A stretch of 64,000 bases of DNA from Woeseiaceae bacterium (GTDB lineage Bacteria > Pseudomonadota > Gammaproteobacteria > Steroidobacterales > Woeseiaceae): NCBI GenBank assembly GCA_028279985.1, contig JANQMR010000016.1:124001-188000 (forward strand), read 5' to 3'. The notes beneath the pieces are model-generated. The model was not told the DNA's origin. It worked only from the letters and a program-made list of their open reading frames with translations, and ran no database searches. Position 1 is the first letter of the stretch. Each line of letters begins with the position of its first letter. Below are positions 22,863 through 32,626 of the stretch, in pieces. The position numbers and the translations under genes are program-made.

Positions 22863-23936
22863 TAGCGCCGCAAGCCGGTCGGCCTGGTACTCGTTGATCA
22901 GCGGTTGTATGACCTGGTCCATGCCGCCCTCCAGGATCTCGTCGAGCTTGTACAAGGTCAGGTTGATGCGGTGGTCCGTCACACGGCCCTGGGGGAAATT
23001 GTAGGTGCGGATGCGTTCGGAACGGTCGCCCGAGCCGACCAGGAGCTTGCGTTTTTGCGCCTGTTCGCTCTCCTGTTCGGCGACACGCGCGTCCAGCAGC
23101 CTGGCCTGCAGCAGCGACATCGCCCGGGCCCGGTTCTTGTGTTGCGAGCGTTCGTCCTGGCACTCGACGACGATTCCGGTCGGCAAATGGGTCAGCCGCA
23201 CGGCCGAGTCGGTCTTGTTGACGTGCTGGCCGCCGGCGCCGGATGCGCGGTAGGTATCCACCCGCAGGTCCGCGGGGTTGATGTCCACCGCTTCGACCTC
23301 GTCCGGCTCGGGCAACACGGCGACCGTGCACGCCGAGGTGTGAATACGGCCTTGCGACTCGGTGGCGGGGACGCGCTGCACGCGATGCGCGCCGGATTCG
23401 AACTTGAGTCTGGCGTAAATGCCGCTGCCGGTCACGCGACTGATGATTTCCTTGTAGCCGCCGTGCTCACCTTCTCGTGCACTCAGTATCTCGATCTTCC
23501 AACCCATGGCCTCGGCATGTTTCGTATACATGCGAAACAGGTCGCCGGCGAAAATGGCGGCTTCGTCACCGCCGGTACCGGCGCGAATCTCGAGATACAC
23601 GTTACTGTCGTCGTGCGGGTCGGCCGGGATCAGGGACTTTTGCAGCTCCAGCAATAACTGTTCGCGACGCGCCGTCAGGCTGTCCAGTTCTTCCTGCCCC
23701 ATCTTGCGCAGCGCTTCGTCGTCGTCCGCCGTCATCTCCTCGGCCGCGCCGATGTCGTCGCCCAGCACCTGGTACTGGCGAAACAGCTCGACCACCGGCT
23801 CGATGCGCGAATATTCCCTGGACAGGTCCCGGAATCGCGACGGCTCGGAGATCACGTCGGGATCGGCGAGTAACGCGGCGAGTTCCTCGAAGCGATCGCG
23901 AACGGTCTCGAGTTTGTGACGTATCGACGCTTTCAT
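22857..23936 (-). CDS. prfA: Peptide chain release factor 1
   Basis: RF1 terminates translation at UAA and UAG. The 359-residue protein contains [19 protein letters not shown] with the GGQ loop near 230 and a tripeptide anticodon region of the PxT type ([16 protein letters not shown]). RF2-specific SPF is absent. A repeat-built mini-ORF ends on its start codon. It is separated from prmC by the transsulfuration pair and lies downstream of hemA, as in E. coli order hemA-prfA. Confidence 0.97.
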   Translation of the reverse strand: MKASIRHKLETVRDRFEELAALLADPDVISEPSRFRDLSREYSRIEPVVELFRQYQVLGDDIGAAEEMTADDDEALRKMGQEELDSLTARREQLLLELQKSLIPADPHDDSNVYLEIRAGTGGDEAAIFAGDLFRMYTKHAEAMGWKIEILSAREGEHGGYKEIISRVTGSGIYARLKFESGAHRVQRVPATESQGRIHTSACTVAVLPEPDEVEAVDINPADLRVDTYRASGAGGQHVNKTDSAVRLTHLPTGIVVECQDERSQHKNRARAMSLLQARLLDARVAEQESEQAQKRKLLVGSGDRSERIRTYNFPQGRVTDHRINLTLYKLDEILEGGMDQVIQPLINEYQADRLAALS

Positions 23937-23971
23937 TGTTGTTGCATGGGTCGTTGCATGGGCCGTTGCAC
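23933..23971 (-). other. Repeat-built mini-ORF overlapping the prfA start
   Basis: Between hemA and prfA a 12-base unit (CAACGGCCCATG) is repeated. In frame it encodes [11 protein letters not shown] and ends in a TGA that overlaps the prfA ATG as ATGA (23936-23933). Possible starts are GTG 23971, ATG 23959 and ATG 23947. The design is the same as in the gatA-gatB and mreC-mreD spacers, although the repeat sequence is unrelated. Confidence 0.45.
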
Positions 23972-24020
23972 GGGTTTATAGCATGGGCAATTGTATGGAC
24001 GATCGCAGGGCGGCCTGCGC

Positions 24021-25271
24021 TCAGTCGTCGATGCCGAACAAGCCGCGCGCCGCTTTTATCGTCTCTTCGTCGGCGGCCTCGCTGGCCTCGCGTATGCGCA
24101 CACTGGGATTGTGCAGCAGTTTTTTCATCAAGGCCGAGGTGGCGTATTCGAGCACCTCGTTGCTATCGGCGCCCTGGCCGAGCCGGCGGCGCGCCTGGGC
24201 CAGCACCTGTTCGCGCATCGAATCGGCCTGGTCTCTAAGCGTCGTGATCAACGGCGCCACCTCTTTGGCGCGTTCTATCGTCAGATAACGGTCGATCTCC
24301 TCGTCGAGGATACGGTTTGCGTCCACGGCCGCGGCTTCGCGGTTATTCTGGCCTTCGAGGATCACCCGGTCGAGGTCGTCGATCGTGTACAGATAAACGT
24401 CGTCGAGCTGGCCTACGGCCGCTTCGATATCGCGTGGAACCGCGATGTCGACCGCAAATATCGGCCGGCGACGACGTGCCTTGAGCGCGCTTTTGATATG
24501 CGCCAGCGTAACCACGGTTTCCGGGCTTGCCGTCGAGCTGATCAGTATGTCCGCCTCCGGCAGCGTTCCCTCGAGCTCCGACAACGGCAGGGCAAAGCCG
24601 CCGAAGCGGCCGGCGAGATTGCGCGCGCGTTCGACGTCGCGGTTGGCGACGAACAGGCGACCGATGTTGTTGCTCTCCAGATGCCGGGCCAGGAGCTCCA
24701 CGGTAACGCCGGCGCCGACCAGCAGCGCGGTCTGCCTGGAGAAATCCGCGAAAAACTGCTGCGCCAGGCTGACCGCGGCATAGGCAACCGAGACCGGGCT
24801 GGAGCCGATCTTGGTATCGGTCCTGACTTTCTTGGCGACCGAAAACGTGTGCTGGAACAGCCGGCTGAGCTGTTTCCCGACCGTGCCGCTCTGCTGGGCC
24901 TCGCGGTAGGCGTCCTTGAGCTGTCCCAATATCTGCGGCTCGCCCAGCACCATCGAGTCCAGCCCGCAGGCAACGCGGAAAATGTGCCGGATCGCATCGT
25001 CGTGCTTAATCGAGAAAATCGAATTTGCGAAAGAAGGATCGAGGTTTCGTTCGTCGTGCAGCCAGTCCTTGAGCCGGCGCTGGCCGCCGTCGTCGCTCAT
25101 GACATAAAATTCGGTGCGGTTGCAGGTGGACAGCAACACCGCCTCGTCCACGCCGTCGATGTCGCGGACCCGCGTCAACGCACGCCCGATCTCCTTTCCC
25201 GAGAAGACGACCTGCTCGCGAATTTCCACACTCGCCGTGTTATGGTTCAACCCGAGTATTCTGAGCGGCAT
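24021..25271 (-). CDS. hemA: Glutamyl-tRNA reductase
   Basis: HemA reduces Glu-tRNA to glutamate-1-semialdehyde, the first step of tetrapyrrole synthesis by the C5 pathway. The start is the ATG at 25271 (MPLRILGLNHNTASVEIREQ), giving 416 residues like E. coli HemA (418). The catalytic cysteine is C50 in LLSTCNRTEFYV. Further motifs are GEPQILGQLKDAY and the Rossmann segment ALLVGAGVTVELLARHL, and the C-terminal dimerisation helices are present. It diverges from the TPR protein gene. Confidence 0.96.
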   Translation of the reverse strand: MPLRILGLNHNTASVEIREQVVFSGKEIGRALTRVRDIDGVDEAVLLSTCNRTEFYVMSDDGGQRRLKDWLHDERNLDPSFANSIFSIKHDDAIRHIFRVACGLDSMVLGEPQILGQLKDAYREAQQSGTVGKQLSRLFQHTFSVAKKVRTDTKIGSSPVSVAYAAVSLAQQFFADFSRQTALLVGAGVTVELLARHLESNNIGRLFVANRDVERARNLAGRFGGFALPLSELEGTLPEADILISSTASPETVVTLAHIKSALKARRRRPIFAVDIAVPRDIEAAVGQLDDVYLYTIDDLDRVILEGQNNREAAAVDANRILDEEIDRYLTIERAKEVAPLITTLRDQADSMREQVLAQARRRLGQGADSNEVLEYATSALMKKLLHNPSVRIREASEAADEETIKAARGLFGIDD

Positions 25272-25440
25272 ATTCAATGGTTGACGCCGTGCCGGACAGG
25301 CACCCGACGAATATCTTCCCCTATCGGGCGTATGATAAGCGAACTGAAGGTGCAGTTGCTTGTCTGTGTTACCAGTACCCCCATTTTGCCGCAACGCCTG
25401 TCTTTGGCCGACGGCGGCACCGAAACAAGACGCCATCATA

Positions 25441-27114
25441 ATGTACGGAACTCTGGCACGGCTGCTCGTGCTCGGTTGCTTCGGGGCCTTTGTCCTCGCC
25501 TTGCCGGTCCGGGCTGCCGACGACGCAGGCGAGGCTGCCGGGCACCTGCTTGCGGCGGAAGCCGCGCTGAAGGACAAGGACTATCTCAGGGTCAGCAGCG
25601 AGTACCGCGAGGCGGCCGCAAGCAGCCAACGCGCCGAAGTCGCCCGCCGGGCGACCCTCGTTTCCTTCAACTTCGGTTTCCGGGACGATGCGCTGGCTTC
25701 CGCCGAACGCTGGCTCGAGCTCGAACCGGACAGCGATCAGGCGCTGTTTTTCGTCGCCAGGCTCAAGCTCCGCTCGGGCGACGTAAGGGCCGCGCGCAAG
25801 CACTTCAGGACGCTGATCGAACGAGGTGAGGAGCCCGCGGACAAGCGCCTGTTCTCGCTGATGCAGGTCATGGGCGAGGAGGACCCCGAGGATGCGGACC
25901 GGCTGATGCGGGCGCTGGCCAGGCCATATGCCGACTCGAAGTACGCCAATTACGCCGTCGCGGCGATGGCGCTGGCCGCCGAGGACGCGGCGCATGCGAA
26001 AAAGCGCGCCGCCCGCGTGATCGAGCTCGATCCGGAGTGGCTGCAGCCCAAGCTTCTGTACGCGCGCGCCTTGCTGCTGAGCGGCGAGCAGGAACAGGCC
26101 ATTGACTACACGGCGCGGATCATCGGCGACGACCCGGACCCCGACCCGAACGCCCGCATGGAGCTTGCCATCATGATGATATCGGCGGGCCGCGACGACG
26201 ATGCGCTGAGCCAGGTGAATCAGGTGCTGCTGGAGAATCCGTCGCGAGTCGATGCCTTGCGCCTGATGGCCATCATCAATTTCAGACAGGAGCACTACGA
26301 CGCCGCGTGGGACGACTTCGAGGACGTGCTGGCCAGCCGGCGATACACGATGGAAGCCTTGTATTACCTGGCGCGCATCGCGGATATACGCGAGCAGACC
26401 GACCGGGCGATCCGGCTTTACGCGCAGGTCGACGAGGGCCAGTACGCGGTGGTGTCCCGGCGTCGCGCGAGCGCGCTGGTCGCTTTCCAAAACGACGATC
26501 CCGACGAGGCGATGGACCTGCTCGACCGTTTTGCCGAGAAGAATTCCGAGTTTGCGATCGACATGGTGCTGGCCCGGGCGCAGTTGTTGCAGTCGCTGGA
26601 GCGCTACGACGAGGCGCTGGTCGAGTACGACCGTTTTGTAGCCTATCGCCCGGAGAGCGAAGGCGCCGTGCTGGGCCGCGCCGAGTTGTTGCTCAGGATG
26701 GATCGACTCGAGGACGCGATTGCGGAATACCGGGACGCGGTCAAGCGTTGGCCCGATAGCGCCATGTCGCTGAATGCGCTCGGATATACGCTGGCCGATC
26801 GTACCGAGGAATACCGCGAGGCCGAAAAACTGATCCGCAAGGCCTTGAAGTTGAACCCGGACAGCCCGGCGATCATCGATAGCTGGGGTTGGGTCTTGTA
26901 CCGGCTCGGCCGCCATGAAGAAGCGCTGGTAGCGCTCGAAAGAGCTTACGAAGGGCTGCCCGACCCCGAGATTGCGGCGCACATCGTCGAAGTGCTGGCG
27001 GCGCTGGGCCGGCATGACGAAGCGCTGGCTTTCCTCGAGACCTCGGAGGAAAAAACGCCGGACGACGAGCTGCTCAGGGACGTTCGCGAGCGTGTCTTCC
27101 CGGGCACGCCTTAA
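25441..27114 (+). CDS. Exported tetratricopeptide-repeat protein
   Basis: With the ATG at 25441 this is a 557-residue protein with signal peptide MYGTLARLLVLGCFGAFVLALPVRA. The rest is a run of TPR-like helix pairs, clearest at the C-terminus (SLNALGYTLADRTEEYREAEKLIRKAL, shown here only as part of the pattern, then IIDSWGWVLYRLGRHEEALVALERA). Homologous TPR proteins are often encoded between hemA and lolB in gammaproteobacteria. No catalytic domain is visible; a periplasmic scaffold role is inferred. lolB starts inside its last 23 bases. Confidence 0.85.
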   Translation: MYGTLARLLVLGCFGAFVLALPVRAADDAGEAAGHLLAAEAALKDKDYLRVSSEYREAAASSQRAEVARRATLVSFNFGFRDDALASAERWLELEPDSDQALFFVARLKLRSGDVRAARKHFRTLIERGEEPADKRLFSLMQVMGEEDPEDADRLMRALARPYADSKYANYAVAAMALAAEDAAHAKKRAARVIELDPEWLQPKLLYARALLLSGEQEQAIDYTARIIGDDPDPDPNARMELAIMMISAGRDDDALSQVNQVLLENPSRVDALRLMAIINFRQEHYDAAWDDFEDVLASRRYTMEALYYLARIADIREQTDRAIRLYAQVDEGQYAVVSRRRASALVAFQNDDPDEAMDLLDRFAEKNSEFAIDMVLARAQLLQSLERYDEALVEYDRFVAYRPESEGAVLGRAELLLRMDRLEDAIAEYRDAVKRWPDSAMSLNALGYTLADRTEEYREAEKLIRKALKLNPDSPAIIDSWGWVLYRLGRHEEALVALERAYEGLPDPEIAAHIVEVLAALGRHDEALAFLETSEEKTPDDELLRDVRERVFPGTP

Positions 27115-27706
27115 TCCGGGCGGGCCGGCCGCGCTCCTGGCGGCGAGTTTCCTGTTGTTGTCCGCCTGCGCCGTGCGCCAGGGCGCCCTGTTGCCGGAGA
27201 TCGGCGACTGGGAACAGCGCAAAGCCGTGCTGGGCGCGGTCGACGACTGGGAATTCGCCGGCCGGGTCGGTGTCCGCGCCGGCGACGAGGGATTCAACGG
27301 CAAGCTTCGCTGGACGCAAAAAAACGACCGGTTCAGGGCCACCGTCAGCGGGCCCCTGGGTATTGGCACGGTGCGCCTGGAGGGCGACGGGCGGCGGATC
27401 GTGCTGACCGACAAGGACGGCCTGCGAACGGTGCTGGACGATGCGGAGTCCGAGTTGTACCTGCGTTACGGCTGGACGATACCGGTGACAAGCCTGCGTT
27501 ACTGGGCCCTGGGTATCCCGGACCCCTCGCTGGACGTGCGCACCGAGTTCGACGATGCGGGCCAGCTCGCCCGTCTCGAGCAGGGTGGCTGGATCGTCAG
27601 TATCGGCGCTTATCGCGAAGGGGGCGGCCAGTCGATGCCGCGGCGGCTGACGGCAAGCGGCAGCAACACCCGGGTGCGTATCGTCGTGGACAACTGGCGG
27701 TTCTGA
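27092..27706 (+). CDS. lolB: Outer-membrane lipoprotein receptor LolB
   Basis: LolB accepts lipoproteins from LolA and inserts them in the outer membrane. The start is taken at GTG 27092, inside the TPR gene, giving 204 residues (E. coli 207). A signal peptide ends in the lipobox LLLSAC. The mature part shows the LolB pattern WEFAGRVGVRAGDEGFNGKL, then GIGTVRLEG, and LRYWALGIPDP near the middle. In E. coli ispE follows lolB; here tRNA-Gln and prs follow directly. Confidence 0.9.
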   Translation: MSSRARLNPGGPAALLAASFLLLSACAVRQGALLPEIGDWEQRKAVLGAVDDWEFAGRVGVRAGDEGFNGKLRWTQKNDRFRATVSGPLGIGTVRLEGDGRRIVLTDKDGLRTVLDDAESELYLRYGWTIPVTSLRYWALGIPDPSLDVRTEFDDAGQLARLEQGGWIVSIGAYREGGGQSMPRRLTASGSNTRVRIVVDNWRF

Positions 27707-27792
27707 CTCGTTGCGGCGGCCTTGACAGCCCTCGTTGACAGCCTAGATGCCGCCCCGCACAATCGCGACTCGGCAGCTTTACGGCATACGAT

Positions 27793-27867
27793 TGGGGCGT
27801 AGCCAAGCGGTAAGGCAACGGGTTTTGATCCCGTGATTCGCAGGTTCGAATCCTGCCGCCCCAGCCA
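27793..27867 (+). tRNA. tRNA-Gln (UUG)
   Basis: The 75-base cloverleaf has acceptor stem TGGGGCG / CGCCCCA, discriminator G and an encoded CCA. The anticodon loop TTTTGAT gives anticodon TTG. The T arm has GGTTCGAATCC. A tRNA-Gln before prs occurs in several gammaproteobacteria. There is no sign of an insertion at its 3' end; prs starts 38 bases downstream. Confidence 0.97.
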
Positions 27868-27904
27868 AACCGGACGCTCCAAACCAGACTCTCAGGGAGA
27901 TTGC

Positions 27905-28858
27905 GTGGACCTGGCATCAATGGCGGTCTTCTCCGGGAATGCCCACCCGGAACTGGCGCAGGACATCGCGCGTTCTCTGATGGTTCCGCTGGCGCGCGCC
28001 CAGGTCGGGCGTTTCTCGGACGGCGAGATCAGCGTCGAGATTCTGGAGAACATCCGCGGCCGGGAGACTTTCATCGTCCAGCCGACCTGTCCGCCGGCAT
28101 CCGAGAACCTGATGGAGCTTCTGGTCATGGTGGACGCGGCGCGGCGCGCTTCCGCCTCGCGGATCATCGCCGTGATTCCGTACTTCGGTTATGCGCGGCA
28201 GGACCGGCGGCCGCGTGCGTCGCGCGTGCCGATCACGGCGAAACTGGTTGCGAATCTGATCGGCGCTGCCGGCGTCGACCGGGTACTCACCGTCGATCTG
28301 CATGCCGACCAGATCCAGGGATTTTTCGACATTGCCGTCGACAACGTTTATGCGTCGCCGATACTGCTGGGCGACGTCTGGAAACACGGCTACCGCGACA
28401 TGGTGGTGGTCTCCCCGGACGTCGGCGGCGTGGTTCGGGCGCGGGCGCTGGCCAAGCGGCTGGACGACGCGGACCTGGTGATCATCGACAAGCGCCGGGC
28501 GAAAGCCAACCAGTCGGAAGTCATGAACATCATCGGTGAGGTCAAGGACAAGAACTGCATCCTGATCGACGACATGGTCGATACGGCAGGCACCTTGTGC
28601 CAGGCCGCCGCGGCGCTCAAGAAGCGCGGTGCCGAGACCGTGCATGCCTATATCACGCATCCCGTATTGTCGGGGCCTGCGGTCTCGCGGATTGCGGAAT
28701 CCGCCTTGGATGAGATGGTGGTGACCGATACGATCCCGCTGAATGAAGAGGCCAGGGCTTGTAAGAAAATTCGCCAGCTCTCGACGGCGGAGTTGTTGGC
28801 CGAGACGATGCGGCGGATTTCCGAAGAGGAGTCGGTGAGCTCCTTGTACGTCGACTAG
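27905..28858 (+). CDS. prs: Ribose-phosphate pyrophosphokinase
   Basis: Prs makes PRPP from ribose 5-phosphate and ATP. GTG 27905 is preceded by AGGGAG at a spacing of 5-6 bases and gives 317 residues (E. coli 315); ATG 27920 is an alternative. Signatures visible are [54 protein letters not shown], and the PRPP-binding loop [15 protein letters not shown]. Full length and intact. Confidence 0.97.
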   Translation: MDLASMAVFSGNAHPELAQDIARSLMVPLARAQVGRFSDGEISVEILENIRGRETFIVQPTCPPASENLMELLVMVDAARRASASRIIAVIPYFGYARQDRRPRASRVPITAKLVANLIGAAGVDRVLTVDLHADQIQGFFDIAVDNVYASPILLGDVWKHGYRDMVVVSPDVGGVVRARALAKRLDDADLVIIDKRRAKANQSEVMNIIGEVKDKNCILIDDMVDTAGTLCQAAAALKKRGAETVHAYITHPVLSGPAVSRIAESALDEMVVTDTIPLNEEARACKKIRQLSTAELLAETMRRISEEESVSSLYVD

Positions 28859-29256
28859 ACGTTGGAGTGTTTATTACAGCGCTACCGTAGCTTGGAGACA
28901 TCGGGTCGGTTGGTGCGGCGGGCTCGTTAAGTGCGATTTCGCCATCGTGGCCGGGGCGGGTACGGGGGGTGTTTCATTCGCTCAAACAGGAAAACTCGCT
29001 CGGTGAAACACCCCCCGCACCCGCCCCTCTCGCATTGGGGATCGTCTCCCGTGGTTGTGTTCCGGCGCGCAATGATGCCGCCCTTTGGGGGAGACGCGTG
29101 GGGCCGTCTGGTGCGACTGAGGAACGGGTTCCAAGGCTGGCGCTTGTCCGTCGCCTGCGTTACGATGCGCGGCCCGCAGCGGGTTGGTCGCAAGCCCCGT
29201 GGGCGCCAGGTTCTGGCGAATTGTCAAACGAATCAATCAGATAACGGAGTTCAGTC
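28859..29256. other. Non-coding spacer between prs and rplY
   Basis: No credible gene is seen in these 398 bases. The stretch has a long inverted repeat (described separately) and a second pair, CGTCTCCC near 29044 and GGGAGACG near 29090. Open frames here are short and run through the inverted repeat on both strands, which argues against coding. The rplY promoter should lie in the 3' third. Confidence 0.6.
28953..29027. repeat. Long inverted repeat with 24-bp arms
   Basis: The left arm (28953-28976) and the right arm (29004-29027) are reverse complements with one mismatch; the spacer is 27 bases. The arms begin GGGGCGGGTACGGGGGGTG. It may be a strong terminator for prs, though T-runs are missing, or a dispersed palindromic element of REP or MITE type. 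Copy number elsewhere in the genome cannot be seen. Confidence 0.7.
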
Positions 29257-29931
29257 ATGGCTGAAGAATTCGATCTGATTGCGGAAAACCGGGAAGACAC
29301 GGGGAAAGGTGCGAGCCGCCGCCTGCGTCGACAAGGCCTGGTGCCCGCGATCATCTATGGCGCCGGCCGTCCGCCGCGTGCGCTTGCCTTCGACCACAAC
29401 AAGGTCATCAAGCAGCTCGAAAGCGAGTCGTTTTATTCCAGCGTGCTCAATATCAAGGTCGGCGACAAGAGCCAGGCCGCGATCCTGAAAGACCTGCAGC
29501 GGCATCCGGCCAAGCGGCAGATTCTGCACATGGATTTCCAGCGCATCGTCGAGGACGAGGCGATTCGGATGAACGTGCCGATCCATTTCCTCGGCGAGGA
29601 CATGGCGCCCGGCGTCAAGCAGGGCGGTGGCAAGGTTTCGCACCTGATGACCGACGTGGAAGTCACCTGTCTGCCGAAGGACCTGCCGGAGTTCCTGGAG
29701 GTCGACGTATCGGAGCTCGAACTGGACGGGATGTTGCACCTGTCCGATATCAAGTTGCCGAGCGGCGTCGAGATTCCCGAGCTCGCACAGGGGCCCGAGC
29801 ACGACCAGGCGATCGTGTCGATCCACGTGATCAAGGCGGCGCCGGTCGAGGAGGCCGCGCCGGAGGAAGCGGAAGCGCCCGAAGAAGCCGCCCCGGCGGC
29901 CGAGGCGGAAGGCGAGCAGAGCGAGGACTGA
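29257..29931 (+). CDS. rplY: 50S ribosomal protein L25/general stress protein Ctc
   Basis: L25 binds 5S rRNA in the large subunit. This is the long, CTC-type form with 224 residues: an N-terminal L25 domain (GKGASRRLRRQGLVPAIIYG, then QILHMDFQRI) and a C-terminal beta domain (VEVTCLPKDLPEFLEVDVS). The end is an acidic Glu/Ala-rich tail. It is followed by a strong terminator and by pth, the usual prs-rplY-pth-ychF order. GGAG lies before the ATG. Confidence 0.96.
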   Translation: MAEEFDLIAENREDTGKGASRRLRRQGLVPAIIYGAGRPPRALAFDHNKVIKQLESESFYSSVLNIKVGDKSQAAILKDLQRHPAKRQILHMDFQRIVEDEAIRMNVPIHFLGEDMAPGVKQGGGKVSHLMTDVEVTCLPKDLPEFLEVDVSELELDGMLHLSDIKLPSGVEIPELAQGPEHDQAIVSIHVIKAAPVEEAAPEEAEAPEEAAPAAEAEGEQSED

Positions 29932-29954
29932 GCCTCGCGAGGTTTTTCGCCGGC

Positions 29955-29985
29955 AAAAGACCGCCCGCGGGCGGTCTTTTTGTCA
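29955..29985 (+). terminator. Strong intrinsic terminator after rplY
   Basis: Positions 29955-29980 are a perfect 26-bp palindrome, AAAAGACCGCCCG followed by its reverse complement, ending in a T-run. It has the A-tract, GC stem and T-tract of a bidirectional rho-independent terminator. It lies 24 bases after the rplY stop. Confidence 0.93.
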
Positions 29986-30009
29986 GCGTAGCGTGAAACC
30001 GTCATAAGC

Positions 30010-30594
30010 ATGTCCAACGAGCTTCGAATCATCGCCGGGCTCGGCAACCCCGACGAGAAATATGCAAAAACCCTGCACAATGCGGGGTTTTGGTTCGTGG
30101 ACGAGCTTGCGCGCCGGGGCGCGGCCGGATTCGCGTATCAGAAAAAGTTCGACGCCGACTGTTGCCGCGTCGGGTTGTCCGGCCAGGACATCCGGCTGGT
30201 CAAGCCGCAGAGTTACATGAACCTGAGCGGCGGGCCGGTGCGGGCGGTTCTCGACTATTATCGGTTGGCGCCTTCGCAGTTATTGGTCGTCCACGACGAG
30301 ATCGACCTGCCGCCCGGGACGGTACGGCTCAAGCAGGGCGGCGGGCATGGCGGCCACAACGGGGTGCGCGACGTGATCAAGCACTGCGGCGCCGAATTCC
30401 TGCGCCTGCGGATCGGTGTCGGCCATCCCGGCGAAAAAACCCGGGTCAGGGGTTACGTGCTGAAACGCGGCAGCGGCGACGTCGAAGCGGCCGTGGAGAA
30501 GAACATCGATCAGGCGATCGACGTGTTGCCCTGGCTGATCGATGGCGATCTCGATGCGGCGATGAAAAAGCTGCACACCAAAAGCGAGTCCTGA
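30010..30594 (+). CDS. pth: Peptidyl-tRNA hydrolase
   Basis: Pth rescues peptidyl-tRNA released prematurely from ribosomes. The 194-residue protein has the catalytic histidine H23 in [14 protein letters not shown], the substrate asparagine in [10 protein letters not shown] and the [20 protein letters not shown] block with GGHNGVRDV. Length is the family norm. ychF follows nine bases later, so the two are likely co-transcribed. Confidence 0.97.
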   Translation: MSNELRIIAGLGNPDEKYAKTLHNAGFWFVDELARRGAAGFAYQKKFDADCCRVGLSGQDIRLVKPQSYMNLSGGPVRAVLDYYRLAPSQLLVVHDEIDLPPGTVRLKQGGGHGGHNGVRDVIKHCGAEFLRLRIGVGHPGEKTRVRGYVLKRGSGDVEAAVEKNIDQAIDVLPWLIDGDLDAAMKKLHTKSES

Positions 30595-30602
30595 CATCCG
30601 CC

Positions 30603-31694
30603 ATGGCGATTACCTGCGGCATCGTCGGATTACCCAACGTCGGCAAGTCCACTTTGTTCAACGCGCTGACCGCGGCCGAGATTGCGGCCGAGAATTATCC
30701 GTTTTGTACGATCGAACCCAATGTCGGCGTGGTGCCGGTGCCGGATGCCCGTCTCGATGTGCTGGCCGCGATTGTCGGACCCGAAAAGGTCATTCCGACG
30801 ACGATGGAGTTCGTGGATATCGCAGGGCTGGTTGCGGGCGCTTCGAAGGGGGAGGGACTGGGCAACCAGTTTCTCGCCAACATCCGGGAAACCAGGGCGA
30901 TTGCCCATGTCGTGCGTTGTTTCGAGAACGACGACGTGACCCATGTCGCCGGCAAGATCGATCCGATCGACGATATCGAAACGATCAACACCGAGCTTGC
31001 GCTGGCCGACCTGGAGTCCGCCGAAAAACAGTTCCTGAAGGCCGAGAAGAACGCCAAGACCGCGCAGAAGGAAGCGATTTACGTACGCGATACGATCGGC
31101 AGGATCAAGTCGCACCTGGAGGAGGGCAGGTCGGCGCGTTCGCTGGATCTGGACGATCGGGAGCGGGAGATATTGCAAGGCCTGCATCTGATTACCGCGA
31201 AACCCGTCATGTACGTTGCCAACGTCGACGAGGACGGTTTCGAGAACAACCCGCATCTCGACGCCGTCCGCGACTATGCGCAACGGGAAGGCGCGGAGGT
31301 CGTTGCAATCTGCGCCGCGATCGAGGCCGAGATTGCCGTGCTGGACGATGCGGACAAGGCGGAGTTCCTGGCCGATCTGGGTTTCGAGGAGCCCGGGCTC
31401 AACCGGGTGATCCGCACGGCTTACCGTCTGCTTGGCCTGCAGACCTATTTCACCGCGGGTCCGAAGGAAGTACGCGCCTGGACGATGAAGATCGGTGCGA
31501 CGGCGCCGGAAGCTGCCGGTGAGATTCATACGGACTTTCAGAAGGGATTCATCCGCGCCGAGGTTGTCGGTTATGACGATTACGTGGCCGGCAACGGCGA
31601 GCAGGGCGCCAAAGAAGCCGGCCGGCTGCGCCTGGAAGGCAAGGACTACGTCGTCGCCGAAGGCGACGTGATGCACTTCCGTTTCAACGTCTAG
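30603..31694 (+). CDS. ychF: Ribosome-binding ATPase YchF
   Basis: YchF is an Obg-related P-loop protein that hydrolyses ATP and binds 70S ribosomes. ATG 30603 gives 363 residues like E. coli YchF. It has the P-loop GLPNVGKST at the N-terminus, [20 protein letters not shown] as G3, NVDED in place of the G4 motif, and a C-terminal TGS domain starting near [15 protein letters not shown]. Full length. Confidence 0.97.
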   Translation: MAITCGIVGLPNVGKSTLFNALTAAEIAAENYPFCTIEPNVGVVPVPDARLDVLAAIVGPEKVIPTTMEFVDIAGLVAGASKGEGLGNQFLANIRETRAIAHVVRCFENDDVTHVAGKIDPIDDIETINTELALADLESAEKQFLKAEKNAKTAQKEAIYVRDTIGRIKSHLEEGRSARSLDLDDREREILQGLHLITAKPVMYVANVDEDGFENNPHLDAVRDYAQREGAEVVAICAAIEAEIAVLDDADKAEFLADLGFEEPGLNRVIRTAYRLLGLQTYFTAGPKEVRAWTMKIGATAPEAAGEIHTDFQKGFIRAEVVGYDDYVAGNGEQGAKEAGRLRLEGKDYVVAEGDVMHFRFNV

Positions 31695-31856
31695 CCTGGA
31701 CAGCTCGTCGATAGAAACGGCGACGCCGTCGTGGACCGTAGCGACATCTTGCCGCGATCGGTGCACATCCGGCGCTCATCGCGCCTGCAACGCGATCCTA
31801 TCGAGTGCGAGTCACACTCGCGCAATATCCGGGCAGGCATCGTCGGTCGACTCGAA

Positions 31857-32471
31857 TCAGTCGCGACGACTGCGTGCCGAAGGCAAGGACCAGTTGAAAT
31901 GGATGCTGAGCGCGCGGGTGACGAAACCGGCGATAACGGCAACCCCCAGCGCAATGCTGTCGTCCACGCCGGTGTAATCCATCAGCACAAACGACACGCC
32001 GGCCGCGAAGGCGGCGGTGGCGTATATCTCCCGCGACAACACCAGCGGAATCTCGTTGCAGATGATGTCGCGGATCATGCCGCCGGTAACGGCGGTTGCG
32101 ACGCCGAGCATCACGGCGACGATGGGGCCTGCATTCATATTCAGGCTGATCTCGGTGCCGAGCGCGGCAAACAGCGCAAGCCCGAGCGCGTCCATCCAGA
32201 TCAGGACCTGCCTGCGGGAACCGGGTTGATAAGCGGTCAGGAACACGGCCAGCGCGGCCAGGAGCGCCACGATCACGTAACTCACGTCGTCGATCCAGAA
32301 TACCGGGTGCCGGTCGAGGATCACGTCGCGCAAGGTACCGCCACCGACGGCCGGCATCAGCGCGAGCACAAAAAAGCCGAAGATGTCCATGTTCTTGCGT
32401 GACGCGGCCAGGGCGCCGGATACGGCAAAAGCGGCGGTGCCGAGGATTTCCAGGATATAGACGAAGCTCAT
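31857..32471 (-). CDS. TRIC/UPF0126 family membrane channel
   Basis: The protein has 204 residues from ATG 32471 and seven hydrophobic segments. The duplicated UPF0126 motif is present: FAVSGALAASRKNMDIFGFF with GGGTLRDV, and GLALFAALGTEISLN with GGMIRDIICNE. Prokaryotic TRIC proteins form trimeric cation channels; physiological ion use in bacteria is not settled. A TTG further upstream extends the frame by ten residues but has no better start signal. It is transcribed towards ychF and is the last backbone gene before the tRNA-Met island. Confidence 0.88.
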   Translation of the reverse strand: MSFVYILEILGTAAFAVSGALAASRKNMDIFGFFVLALMPAVGGGTLRDVILDRHPVFWIDDVSYVIVALLAALAVFLTAYQPGSRRQVLIWMDALGLALFAALGTEISLNMNAGPIVAVMLGVATAVTGGMIRDIICNEIPLVLSREIYATAAFAAGVSFVLMDYTGVDDSIALGVAVIAGFVTRALSIHFNWSLPSARSRRD

Positions 32472-32626
32472 CGGGAGGCGGTATCGTTGCGTTCGCGCCA
32501 ATCCTAATCGCCTGCCGCGAGAACTGCGAACGGAGCCCAGACCGGCTTGACAGCGCCGCCCGTCGAACGGACAATTCCCGACCCTCCGGGCGCCTCCATG
32601 CCCAGCAAGCCGCGCCCGCCGAAAAT

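Noticed and set aside
25369..27414. A 681-codon minus-strand frame opposite the TPR gene and lolB
   Set aside because: Same reason: high-GC shadow; the plus-strand proteins have signal peptides, TPRs and lipobox.
28931..29278. Frames on both strands through the prs-rplY spacer
   Set aside because: They run through the long inverted repeat and have no start signals or protein-like composition.
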